A stretch of DNA of 64,000 nt from Babylonia areolata (Eukaryota > Mollusca > Gastropoda > Neogastropoda > Buccinidae), in contig NC_134878.1 of NCBI RefSeq assembly GCF_041734735.1, forward strand, positions 35,865,342 to 35,929,341, given 5' to 3'. Both the position numbers and the translations under genes were made by a program. The notes under the pieces are model-generated. The model did not search any database, was not told the DNA's origin, and was given only the letters and a program-made list of their open reading frames with translations. Within the stretch, counting starts at the first letter, position 1. The number at the start of each line of letters is the position of its first letter. Positions 11,201 through 19,052 of the stretch are shown here, piece by piece.

Positions 11201-12907
11201 CCTCAGCTGTTGATGGGTTCGAACGCTATCGGACTCCGGTCTCCGAAAGACGCGTCGCTGCGCTCTCTTCCGAGACTTGCGGGCCTCCCGACATTCCGCG
11301 TTGAACCAGGGCGTTCTAGGGACCTGAGGCTTGGAGGTAGACGATGGGACTGCTGCTTTGGCGCAATCTAAAACGATCCGAGTCAGAGCGTCAGCAGGGT
11401 CCTTGCTTTTCAATACTGTTTCTTCCTGCAGCTCCGCTCTTATCTTGGTGGTAAAAAAACTCCAGTCTGCTTTGTCGTAGTACAGGCGGTCAGGCAGAGA
11501 GTCACCTTCTCCATCTGTGGGGCGGAGGACGACAGGAAAGTGGTCACTCCCGTGCAGATCGTCGTGCACTTTCCACTCGTAGTCCAGGACCAACGATGGA
11601 TCGCAGACCGACAGATCTAAACACGAGAGCTTTCCAGAGGACAGATGCAGGTAAGTGGGAGACTTGTCGTTAAGACAGCACAAGTCCATGTCAGAGAGAA
11701 GGTTTTCTAAGAGAAGACCTCGGGCCGATGTCATCTCACTTCCCCAGAGCGGGGAGTGTCCGTTGAAGTCGCCCAACAGTAAAAACGGACGTGGGAGCTG
11801 GTCGACCAGGTTCATGAGGTCCTGCCTCAGAACACGGACGGAAGGGGGAAGGTAGAGAGAGCAGACAGTGATGGTTTTCTCGAGCGTGACTCTGACTGCC
11901 ACCGCCTGTAAAGGGGTGCTTAAAAGAACTGTACTGTATAAAAGGGACTTTCGAATAAAAAGAGCGACACCTCCCGTCAACCCCTCTTGCTTCGGTTGAG
12001 CGGGTTTAAAAACGGAGTTGAAGCCAGAGAGAGATAAAACCTTGCCATCTCTTTGCAGAGTCTCCTGCAGTGCCAGCACTGAAGGTTTCAAAGCACGACA
12101 AAGCAGCTGGAGTTCCTGGAAGTTGGCATAGAATCCCCGGATATTCCAGTGGATCACTGCCATAAAAAGGTTTTTAAAAAAAAAAAATAAATAAATAAAG
12201 CAGCAGCCTATTCCATCGCTACCCCCCTGCTCCTCCACTTGCGGTGGCTCAAGGTCCGCCAGGATGGAATATTTGTTCTTTGACATAAATTTTTCGGGTT
12301 CCGACCGGGTCGGAATATCCACCACCTCGGCCCCTCCCGATCCCGCCGTGGCCGCAGCCCTCCCCTCCTTGAGTTTTGGAGGTGCGGGGGGCTTCCGGCC
12401 ACTTCCGCCAGCCCGAGGGCCAGGCAGACGAGAGGCGGGGCGAGGGGGCCCGGGGGGTGGGGTGGGGCGGGAGGCGGACAACGTGCCTCCGCCCGAGGCT
12501 TTTCTCTCCCGCCCAGCAGCCCCTGAGGACTGCCGCGCAGGATGGGAAGGGGTGGACACAGCGCCTCCACCCAAGGCCGACGGTTCCGACGAGGCGGTTA
12601 AGTCGTCCGTCTGCGTTCCTGTGGACGTCGTCTGGACTGCGACGTCCACCGTCCCGGATCTGACGACAGAGGCATACGACGTCCTAGGCGACGCGGCCTC
12701 CACCTGTTTCCTTGCCTCAAAGAAGGAAATTTTCTGTTCTGTCTTGACTTTCTGAATTTGTTTTTCTTTCTTCCAGGCGGGGCAGTCCTTCGATGAGGAC
12801 GGGTGGCCACCTCCGCAGTTCGCACACAGGGCTGCACTGACGCAATCGCCCTGGTGCGCCGCCTTCGAACAGGTGCCACACGCCTCTTCCTCCTTACATC
12901 TGTCTCT
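8299..12907 (-). mobile_element. LINE copy C, 5'-truncated in ORF1
   Basis: 4.6 kb comprising tail, 3' UTR, the whole of ORF2 and the last ~half of ORF1. It is truncated between the first and second CCHC knuckles of ORF1, where it meets the 3' tail of copy D. Its ORF1 end carries one extra C in a C-run compared with the sister copies. That removes the ORF1 stop and puts ORF1 in frame with ORF2. Confidence 0.92.
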
Positions 12908-12958
12908 GAAATGAAATGAAATTATGGTGCTTAGAGCCTCGCCGACCACTAAGGCCAT
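8471..12958 (-). CDS. Chimeric 1,495-codon frame: copy D 3' UTR + copy C ORF1 remainder fused to ORF2
   Basis: The frame starts with an ATG in the 3' UTR of copy D (18 codons, MALVVGEAL... type) and crosses the junction into copy C at the second zinc knuckle of ORF1. It reads the Pro/Gly-rich ORF1 tail, passes the usual ORF1 stop because of a single added base, translates the inter-ORF spacer and continues through all of ORF2. ORF2 motifs are intact: AP endonuclease (GDFNGHSPLWGSE, SDHFPV), RT (YRPIAL, FVDD), RNase H (FTDGS, SDSL, GNERAD). It is a mosaic made by the array structure. Whether it is ever translated is unknown. Confidence 0.7.
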   Translation of the reverse strand: MALVVGEALSTIISFHFRDRCKEEEACGTCSKAAHQGDCVSAALCANCGGGHPSSSKDCPAWKKEKQIQKVKTEQKISFFEARKQVEAASPRTSYASVVRSGTVDVAVQTTSTGTQTDDLTASSEPSALGGGAVSTPSHPARQSSGAAGRERKASGGGTLSASRPTPPPGPPRPASRLPGPRAGGSGRKPPAPPKLKEGRAAATAGSGGAEVVDIPTRSEPEKFMSKNKYSILADLEPPQVEEQGGSDGIGCCFIYLFFFFKNLFMAVIHWNIRGFYANFQELQLLCRALKPSVLALQETLQRDGKVLSLSGFNSVFKPAQPKQEGLTGGVALFIRKSLLYSTVLLSTPLQAVAVRVTLEKTITVCSLYLPPSVRVLRQDLMNLVDQLPRPFLLLGDFNGHSPLWGSEMTSARGLLLENLLSDMDLCCLNDKSPTYLHLSSGKLSCLDLSVCDPSLVLDYEWKVHDDLHGSDHFPVVLRPTDGEGDSLPDRLYYDKADWSFFTTKIRAELQEETVLKSKDPADALTRIVLDCAKAAVPSSTSKPQVPRTPWFNAECREARKSRKRAQRRVFRRPESDSVRTHQQLRAKARYVFKKSQRKSWRDFCSSLTSNTPKKKVWRVLKRIKGKNACPTFHHLKLSDALVTEKKAVANLLASTIEQNSRSANKSARFLKTKNLSEKTPCNFFSDNTENYNLPFTMNELKSALQTCTDSCPGMDEVHYKLLKHLPQTCLDTLLKVYNHIWVTGFFPPSWRKALIIPLPKPGKDPSNPSNYRPIALTSCVCKLMEKMVNGRLMWKLETDGLLAKEQCGFRKHRSTVDHLVRLETTIRNAFVNKQHVVAIFFDLEKAYDTTWKFGILSDLHKLGFRGHLPQFIHNFLQDRQFQVRVGTTLSDIHEQELGVPQGSILSPALFSIKINDIVQSVQKGSDSSLFVDDFALYATGSTYASIQRRLQLCVNKIQCWAEENGFTFSSSKTECIHFHNFRQFYQDPEIRLGTSTIPAVKEARFLGVVFDQKLNFLSHIKQLKISCLKALNIIRVVAHTNWGADKRTLLHLYRALVRSKLDYGSVVYGSARPSYLKLLDPVHHQGLRLSLGAFRTTPVHSLYAEAGEPPLSNRRLKLTLNYYLKLFSEPTNPAYDAVFNNPFDKKFTDNPNCIPPLGLRIQPHLENADLDVGGISDFSKFPDSPPWTFTTPEVRFDLASYRKDTTSSLAYRTYFSELCHKFPTFQGIFTDGSKSEDGVAASAFCPAFPDRPSTEHILSDSSVYTAELTALVLGLKMVLSSKQKRFMIFSDSLSALEAIACRNITHPKLLEFYETFTLATKKGYEVVLAWVPGHVGIRGNERADLLARNAVKKELSRSLVPYTDMKRKVNSYVKDLWQEKWNTQIDNKLFQIRPDLGETLPSGVKNRKEESVLCRLRTGHTFFTHSYLLKGEEAPRCVPCDEPLTVKHVLLDCWDLHDVRRRHYTAVSLKTLFRDVPPWALMDFLKEVNLFNQI

Positions 12959-13079
12959 CTCAAGGCTATCGCCGCGTCAATTACTACTACAAGGCTAAAA
13001 AAACAACCAATTAAAACGAGTCACCACTTCAAACTTTCCACTCCAAAGTTTAAAAAAAAACTTCCATAGTTTAAAACCT

Positions 13080-16000
13080 TCAAATCTGGTTAAAAAGGTT
13101 CACTTCTTTTAAGAAGTCCATCAGCGCCCACGGAGGGACATCACGAAACAAAGTCTTCAAAGAAACCGCCGTGTAATGTCTGCGTCTAACGTCATGCAGA
13201 TCCCAACAGTCAAGGAGCACGTGTTTCACGGTGAGAGGCTCGTCACAGGGAACGCATCGAGGGGCCTCCTCCCCCTTCAACAAGTAAGAATGAGTAAAAA
13301 AAGTGTGCCCCGTACGCAGTCTGCACAGCACAGATTCCTCCTTTCTGTTCTTCACCCCCGAAGGGAGGGTCTCCCCCAGGTCCGGACGGATCTGGAAGAG
13401 CTTGTTGTCTATCTGGGTGTTCCATTTCTCTTGCCAAAGATCTTTAACGTAAGTATTGACCTTCCGCTTCATGTCTGTATAGGGTACCAAGGATCTGGAC
13501 AATTCTTTCTTTACAGCGTTCCTGGCCAGCAGGTCCGCCCTTTCGTTACCACGAATGCCAACATGTCCGGGAACCCAGGCCAACACAACCTCGTATCCTT
13601 TCTTCGTTGCGAGAGTAAAAGTTTCATAAAATTCCAGCAGTTTGGGATGAGTGATATTCCTGCAGGCGATCGCCTCCAGGGCTGATAAGGAGTCGGAAAA
13701 GATCATGAATCTCTTCTGTTTGGAAGAGAGAACCATTTTTAACCCCAGGACCAGTGCAGTCAGTTCCGCGGTGTATACCGAGCTGTCAGACAGGATGTGT
13801 TCCGTTGAGGGCCGGTCAGGAAAGGCGGGACAGAACGCAGATGCGGCGACTCCGTCCTCTGACTTGGAACCGTCAGTGAAGATGCCTTGAAAGGTGGGGA
13901 ATTTGTGGTACAGTTCCGAAAAGTAGGTTCTGTAGGCCAGAGAACTGGTGGTGTCCTTACGGTACGAGGCCAGATCGAATCGGACCTCAGGTGTTGTAAA
14001 GGTCCACGGGGGGCTGTCAGGGAACTTAGAGAAATCTGAGATGCCACCGACATCCAGATCGGCATTTTCCAAGTGCGGCTGAATGCGGAGTCCGAGAGGA
14101 GGTATGCAGTTTGGGTTGTCTGTAAATTTCTTATCGAAAGGGTTGTTGAATACAGCATCGTAAGCAGGGTTTGTAGGTTCCGAAAACAATTTCAAATAAT
14201 AGTTCAGGGTCAGCTTCAGTCTGCGGTTGGAAAGAGGCGGTTCCCCCGCCTCTGCATACAGGCTGTGCACAGGGGTGGTGCGGAAAGCACCCAAGCTGAG
14301 ACGGAGCCCTTGGTGGTGTACAGGGTCCAACAGTTTCAGGTAGGACGGTCTGGCCGAGCCGTATACAACACTTCCATAATCCAGTTTGGACCGGACCAGG
14401 GCTCTGTAGAGGTGCAAGAGAGTCCTCTTATCAGCACCCCAGTTCGTGTGTGCCACAACTCGGATGATGTTCAGGGCTTTTAGGCAAGATATTTTCAGCT
14501 GTTTAATGTGACTGAGAAAATTCAGCTTCTGATCGAAGACGACCCCTAGAAATCTGGCTTCCTTGACCGCCGGGATGGTGGATGTTCCCAGACGGATTTC
14601 AGGGTCCTGATAGAATTGGCGAAAATTATGAAAGTGGATGCATTCAGTTTTGGAGGACGAAAATGTGAAGCCATTCTCCTCTGCCCAACACTGGATTTTG
14701 TTGACGCAGAGCTGAAGCCGTCGCTGGATGCTGGCGTACGTGCTGCCGGTTGCATATAAAGCAAAATCATCCACGAACAGCGAGCTGTCCGATCCTTTCT
14801 GAACGGATTGAACGATGTCATTAATTTTGATGCTGAACAGAGCAGGCGACAGGATGCTCCCCTGCGGGACACCCAGCTCCTGCTCGTGAATGTCGGACAG
14901 GGTGGTGCCGACTCTCACCTGGAATTGTCTGTCTTGTAAAAAATTGTGGATAAACTGAGGCAGGTGTCCTCGGAAGCCGAGCTTGTGCAAGTCGGAAAGA
15001 ATACCAAATTTCCACGTGGTATCGTAAGCTTTCTCCAGGTCAAAAAATATGGCCACCACATGTTGTTTGTTGACGAAAGCATTTCTTATCGTGGTTTCCA
15101 GACGAACCAGATGGTCAACGGTAGAGCGATGCTTGCGGAAACCGCACTGTTCCTTCGCCAGAAGGCCGTCGGTCTCTAGTTTCCACATCAGTCTACCGTT
15201 GACCATCTTCTCCATCAGTTTGCAGACGCAGCTGGTCAGTGCAATTGGGCGGTAGTTGGAGGGGTTCGAGGGGTCTTTTCCCGGTTTCGGCAGCGGGATT
15301 ATGAGGGCTTTCCGCCAGGAGGGTGGAAAGAAGCCTGTGACCCAGATGTGGTTATAAACTTTAAGCAGGGTGTCCAGACAGGTTTGGGGAAGGTGCTTTA
15401 GGAGTTTATAATGGACTTCGTCCATTCCTGGACAGGAATCCGTACAGGTCTGAAGGGCAGATTTAAGTTCGTTCATTGTGAAAGGAAGGTTGTAATTCTC
15501 TGTGTTGTCGGAAAAGAAGTTACATGGTGTTTTTTCTGACAGGTTTTTGGTTTTAAGAAAGCGAGCAGATTTGTTAGCAGATCTCGAGTTCTGTTCTATT
15601 GCGGAGGCAAGCAAATTGGCAACTGCTTTCTTCTCTGTGACCAGAGCGTCTGAAAGTTTAAGATGGTGGAAGGTCGGGCATGCGTTTTTGCCCTTAATTC
15701 TTTTTAAAACCCTCCACACTTTCTTCTTGGGTGTGTTGGAGGTTAAGGAAGAGCAGAAATCTCTCCAAGACTTCCTCTGGCTCTTTTTAAAAACATACCT
15801 GGCTTTCGCCCTCAGCTGTTGATGGGTTCGAACGCTATCGGACTCCGGTCTCCGAAAGACGCGTCGCTGCGCTCTCTTCCGAGACTTGCGGGCCTCCCGA
15901 CATTCCGCGTTGAACCAGGGCGTTCTAGGGACCTGAGGCTTGGAGGTAGACGATGGGACTGCTGCTTTGGCGCAATCTAAAACGATCCGAGTCAGAGCGT

Positions 16001-16772
16001 CAGCAGGGTCCTTGCTTTTCAATACTGTTTCTTCCTGCAGCTCCGCTCTTATCTTGGTGGTAAAAAAACTCCAGTCTGCTTTGTCGTAGTACAGGCGGTC
16101 AGGCAGAGAGTCACCTTCTCCATCTGTGGGGCGGAGGACGACAGGAAAGTGGTCACTCCCGTGCAGATCGTCGTGCACTTTCCACTCGTAGTCCAGGACA
16201 AACGATGGATCGCAGACCGACAGATCTAAACACGAGAGCTTTCCAGAGGACAGATGCAGGTAAGTGGGAGACTTGTCGTTAAGACAGCACAAGTCCATGT
16301 CAGAGAGAAGGTTTTCTAAGAGAAGACCTCGGGCCGATGTCATCTCACTTCCCCAGAGCGGGGAGTGTCCGTTGAAGTCGCCCAACAGTAAAAACGGACG
16401 TGGGAGCTGGTCGACCAGGTTCATGAGGTCCTGCCTCAGAACACGGACGGAAGGGGGAAGGTAGAGAGAGCAGACAGTGATGGTTTTCTCGAGCGTGACT
16501 CTGACTGCCACCGCCTGTAAAGGGGTGCTTAAAAGAACTGTACTGTATAAAAGGGACTTTCGAATAAAAAGAGCGACACCTCCCGTCAACCCCTCTTGCT
16601 TCGGTTGAGCGGGTTTAAAAACGGAGTTGAAACCAGAGAGAGATAAAACCTTGCCATCTCTTTGCAGAGTCTCCTGCAGTGCCAGCACTGAAGGTTTCAA
16701 AGCACGACAAAGCAGCTGGAGTTCCTGGAAGTTGGCATAGAATCCCCGGATATTCCAGTGGATCACTGCCAT
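13080..16772 (-). CDS. LINE ORF2 (copy D): AP endonuclease, reverse transcriptase, RNase H
   Basis: 1,230 codons from an ATG 44 bases after the ORF1 stop. Residues 1-~220 form an exonuclease/endonuclease/phosphatase domain (HWNIRG, QET, GDFNGH ~134, SDHFPV ~207) that nicks target DNA. Residues ~450-740 are the reverse transcriptase (YRPIALTS ~507, motif A FFDLEKAYD ~576-584, GVPQGSILSP, motif C FVDD ~664). Residues ~955-1090 are RNase H with acidic positions in FTDGS, TAELTAL, SDSL and NERAD. The C terminus carries a Cys/His cluster (CVPCDE...H...C). All catalytic motifs look intact, and the length is as expected for the I group. Translation probably depends on reinitiation after ORF1, as is usual for two-ORF LINEs (inference). 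Confidence 0.93.
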   Translation of the reverse strand: MAVIHWNIRGFYANFQELQLLCRALKPSVLALQETLQRDGKVLSLSGFNSVFKPAQPKQEGLTGGVALFIRKSLLYSTVLLSTPLQAVAVRVTLEKTITVCSLYLPPSVRVLRQDLMNLVDQLPRPFLLLGDFNGHSPLWGSEMTSARGLLLENLLSDMDLCCLNDKSPTYLHLSSGKLSCLDLSVCDPSFVLDYEWKVHDDLHGSDHFPVVLRPTDGEGDSLPDRLYYDKADWSFFTTKIRAELQEETVLKSKDPADALTRIVLDCAKAAVPSSTSKPQVPRTPWFNAECREARKSRKRAQRRVFRRPESDSVRTHQQLRAKARYVFKKSQRKSWRDFCSSLTSNTPKKKVWRVLKRIKGKNACPTFHHLKLSDALVTEKKAVANLLASAIEQNSRSANKSARFLKTKNLSEKTPCNFFSDNTENYNLPFTMNELKSALQTCTDSCPGMDEVHYKLLKHLPQTCLDTLLKVYNHIWVTGFFPPSWRKALIIPLPKPGKDPSNPSNYRPIALTSCVCKLMEKMVNGRLMWKLETDGLLAKEQCGFRKHRSTVDHLVRLETTIRNAFVNKQHVVAIFFDLEKAYDTTWKFGILSDLHKLGFRGHLPQFIHNFLQDRQFQVRVGTTLSDIHEQELGVPQGSILSPALFSIKINDIVQSVQKGSDSSLFVDDFALYATGSTYASIQRRLQLCVNKIQCWAEENGFTFSSSKTECIHFHNFRQFYQDPEIRLGTSTIPAVKEARFLGVVFDQKLNFLSHIKQLKISCLKALNIIRVVAHTNWGADKRTLLHLYRALVRSKLDYGSVVYGSARPSYLKLLDPVHHQGLRLSLGAFRTTPVHSLYAEAGEPPLSNRRLKLTLNYYLKLFSEPTNPAYDAVFNNPFDKKFTDNPNCIPPLGLRIQPHLENADLDVGGISDFSKFPDSPPWTFTTPEVRFDLASYRKDTTSSLAYRTYFSELYHKFPTFQGIFTDGSKSEDGVAASAFCPAFPDRPSTEHILSDSSVYTAELTALVLGLKMVLSSKQKRFMIFSDSLSALEAIACRNITHPKLLEFYETFTLATKKGYEVVLAWVPGHVGIRGNERADLLARNAVKKELSRSLVPYTDMKRKVNTYVKDLWQEKWNTQIDNKLFQIRPDLGETLPSGVKNRKEESVLCRLRTGHTFFTHSYLLKGEEAPRCVPCDEPLTVKHVLLDCWDLHDVRRRHYTAVSLKTLFRDVPPWALMDFLKEVNLFNQI

Positions 16773-16816
16773 TAAAAAGGTTTTTTAAAAAAAAAATAAA
16801 TAAATAAAGCAGCAGC

Positions 16817-18145
16817 CTATTCCATCGCTACCCCCTGCTCCTCCACTTGCGGTGGCTCAAGGTCCGCCAGGATGGAATATTTGTTCTTTGACATAAATTT
16901 TTCGGGTTCAGACCGGGTCGGAATATCCACCACCTCGGCCCCTCCCGATCCCGCCGTGGCCGCAGCCCTCCCCTCCTTGAGTTTTGGAGGTGCGGGGGGC
17001 TTCCGGCCACTTCCGCCAGCCCGAGGGCCAGGCTGACGAGAGGCGGGGCGAGGGGGCCCGGGGGGTGGGGTGGGGCGGGAGGCGGACAACGTGCCTCCGC
17101 CCGAGGCTTTTCTCTCCCGCCCAGCAGCCCCTGAGGACTGCCGCGCAGGATGGGAAGGGGTGGACACAGCGCCTCCACCCAAGGCCGACGGTTCCGACGA
17201 GGCGGTTAAGTCGTCCGTCTGCGTTCCTGTGGACGTCGTCTGGACTGCGACGTCCACCGTCCCGGATCTGACGACAGAGGCATACGACGTCCTAGGCGAC
17301 GCGGCCTCCACCTGTTTCCTTGCCTCAAAGAAGGAAATTTTCTGTTCTGTCTTGACTTTCTGAATTTGTTTTTCTTTCTTCCAGGCGGGGCAGTCCTTCG
17401 ATGAGGACGGGTGGCCACCTCCGCAGTTCGCACACAGGGCTGCACTGACGCAATCGCCCTGGTGCGCCGCCTTCGAACAGGTGCCACACGCCTCTTCCTC
17501 CTTACATCTGTCTCTCACGTGTCCGAATTTCTGACACTTAAAGCATCTCAGAGGGGACGGTACGTACAGGCTGACATCAACTAGCAGGTATCCGACCCGA
17601 ATGTCCTTGGGGACATCCGGGCAGCAGAAGGTGAGGAAGAAAGTGTTGGTCGGGACTCTGTCCGACCCCTTCCTCACCGTCACCCTGTACACATCGGTCA
17701 CTCCCTGAGAGGACAGTTCGCTCTTGATCTCGGCCTCAGACACACCTTTCAACTCCGGGCATCTGATGACTCCCTTTGAGCAGTTGAGACCTTTGTGAGG
17801 GGAAATCTTCACTGCCCTATCCACGAAAGTGGTCGCCTTCAGAAGGAGCTGTGTCTGTCTTTTGGATTCTGTCTGTACTAAAAACGCTCCGCTCCTCAGC
17901 CTCTTGATGGATCTGAGCGATCCTGCCAGGCACTGAAAGCCCTTCTGGACAGCGAAGGGGCTGAGAGCCGACAAGGGCTTGTCGTCATCAGCGCCCTCCA
18001 TCACTAGCCATGATGGCCAAAAACCAGAGGTCTCGACGACCTCCGACTCAGAGTCTGAGTCGTCCGTTCCCTGTCGTCGTCTTTTTCCGAGTTTGGGGGG
18101 GTGTATTTGTTTAGGATTCATGTTGAAAGAAAAATGTGAATTCAT
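16817..18145 (-). CDS. LINE ORF1 (copy D): RNA-binding protein with three CCHC knuckles
   Basis: 442 codons from ATG 18145 (MNSHFSFNM...). The frame is open a little further upstream but only through GTG. Residues ~50-210 resemble the RRM-like/pre-knuckle region of I and Jockey ORF1 proteins. Three zinc knuckles follow (CFKCQKFGHVRDRC, CGTCSKAAHQGDC, CANCGGGHPSSSKDC). The C-terminal third is Pro/Gly/Ser-rich and basic. The protein coats LINE RNA in the ribonucleoprotein. A four-codon upstream ORF (ATG 18167 to TAA 18153) ends seven bases before the start and may tune initiation. Apart from a few substitutions it matches E2, so the family was recently active. Confidence 0.9.
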   Translation of the reverse strand: MNSHFSFNMNPKQIHPPKLGKRRRQGTDDSDSESEVVETSGFWPSWLVMEGADDDKPLSALSPFAVQKGFQCLAGSLRSIKRLRSGAFLVQTESKRQTQLLLKATTFVDRAVKISPHKGLNCSKGVIRCPELKGVSEAEIKSELSSQGVTDVYRVTVRKGSDRVPTNTFFLTFCCPDVPKDIRVGYLLVDVSLYVPSPLRCFKCQKFGHVRDRCKEEEACGTCSKAAHQGDCVSAALCANCGGGHPSSSKDCPAWKKEKQIQKVKTEQKISFFEARKQVEAASPRTSYASVVRSGTVDVAVQTTSTGTQTDDLTASSEPSALGGGAVSTPSHPARQSSGAAGRERKASGGGTLSASRPTPPPGPPRPASRQPGPRAGGSGRKPPAPPKLKEGRAAATAGSGGAEVVDIPTRSEPEKFMSKNKYSILADLEPPQVEEQGVAME

Positions 18146-18167
18146 CCCTCCCTTACCCACCCACCAT

Positions 18168-18916
18168 GGGGTCCAACTTAGGGGCCAGGGTCAAGGGAAC
18201 ACCAGCTTGACCCCTTCCAGGTTTCGGGAGGGATATACAACCAGCAGCCCAGCTCCAACGTGCTCCCCCCCGATCATGCCCAGCTCCCGGGGACAGAGAG
18301 CCGAGCACTACGGGGGTTACCTTCGTCAGCCACTAAACTGCCAGTCTTGACCCAGCCCCATGAAGGGGTAGCCGATTGACACACACGGGCCAATGTGTGC
18401 CGCCTGTCTTAGGAGAGGTCCGAGCCAAAGGGATGTGTTGAGAGCAGCGTGCTCTCTCAATCCCCAGGATCTCATTCCCCTCCATCACAGGTCGCGCCGC
18501 ACGGCAAACACGGCGGGCCTAAAGAAGGCCGCAGAGAAAAAAAGAATGTGGAAAAGAAGGCTTGATGGGGAGCTGAGGACAGAAAAGAGGCGGTAAAAAG
18601 AAGAACAAAGAATAGCGAAAGGGACAGTGGGTCACGTTTAGTTTGGGCCTCACTCACGACCTGTTCGGCATGGGAAGCCCTATCAGGGGCATCAGTACAA
18701 AACCACCACTTATTCAGCCCTAACAGCTACGATGGCTATGTAGGCTGTCAATTAAGACCTGGGACCAGAGCACCAAACCCCAAGAAGCACTGATGCCCCC
18801 GCCGACATAGCTCGCTCGATCACTGGCCACTAAGCCTCCCGACCACGACAAGGTAGTGACCCTCCCGGGAGTGGGTCAGGAGAACACCAGCCTGACCCCC
18901 TCCAGGTTTCGGGAGG
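18168..18916 (-). promoter_or_regulatory. LINE 5' UTR with a repeated 42-bp terminal motif
   Basis: The first 42 bases of the element (18875-18916) recur with four mismatches at 18190-18231, just upstream of ORF1. Such promoter-proximal repetition is compatible with an internal pol II promoter module or an RNA structure, since each copy can fold back through its GGTCA/TGACC arms. The rest is GC-rich. No function can be proven from sequence. Confidence 0.6.
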
Positions 18917-18928
18917 TGATATACAAAT
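18917..18928. repeat. Target-site duplication, high-coordinate copy, of LINE array A-D
   Basis: Exact match to 7056-7067. It lies directly after the family 5' terminus of copy D. Confidence 0.85.
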
Positions 18929-19052
18929 ACAGATATCGCTGAATTGTGTAAATAAATCTTTTTATTACTTTCCTTTTAATGATAATACATTTTTTTTTTT
19001 TTTTAAATACTCGTGTTCAAGAATACTGACTGATCTTGGATTCTATAAGTGT
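18929..19052. other. Unique AT-rich spacer between LINE blocks
   Basis: 124 bases of AT-rich sequence with a T13 run. It separates the A-D array from copy E1. No gene seen. Confidence 0.6.

Larger units (their letters stand above)
12908..18916 (-). mobile_element. LINE copy D, full length (about 6.0 kb), both ORFs open
   Basis: From the (TTTCA)n tail at 12908 to the family 5' terminus (CCTCCCGAAACC on the sense strand) at 18916. The same 5' terminus is seen in copies E2, F and G. It contains a 5' UTR of ~770 bases, ORF1 and ORF2 and a ~170-base 3' UTR. The 12-bp target duplication follows immediately. Domain order (CCHC ORF1; endonuclease-RT-RNase H ORF2) and the RNase H domain place it in the I superfamily, closest in style to I/Nimb elements known from molluscs. 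It could be an active source copy. Confidence 0.92.

Noticed and set aside
12208-12879. Several overlapping GC-rich frames on both strands around the ORF1 tail
   Set aside because: GC-rich, stop-poor sequence of the ORF1 Pro/Gly region gives open shadow frames. The ORF1 frame itself is clear in copies D and E2.
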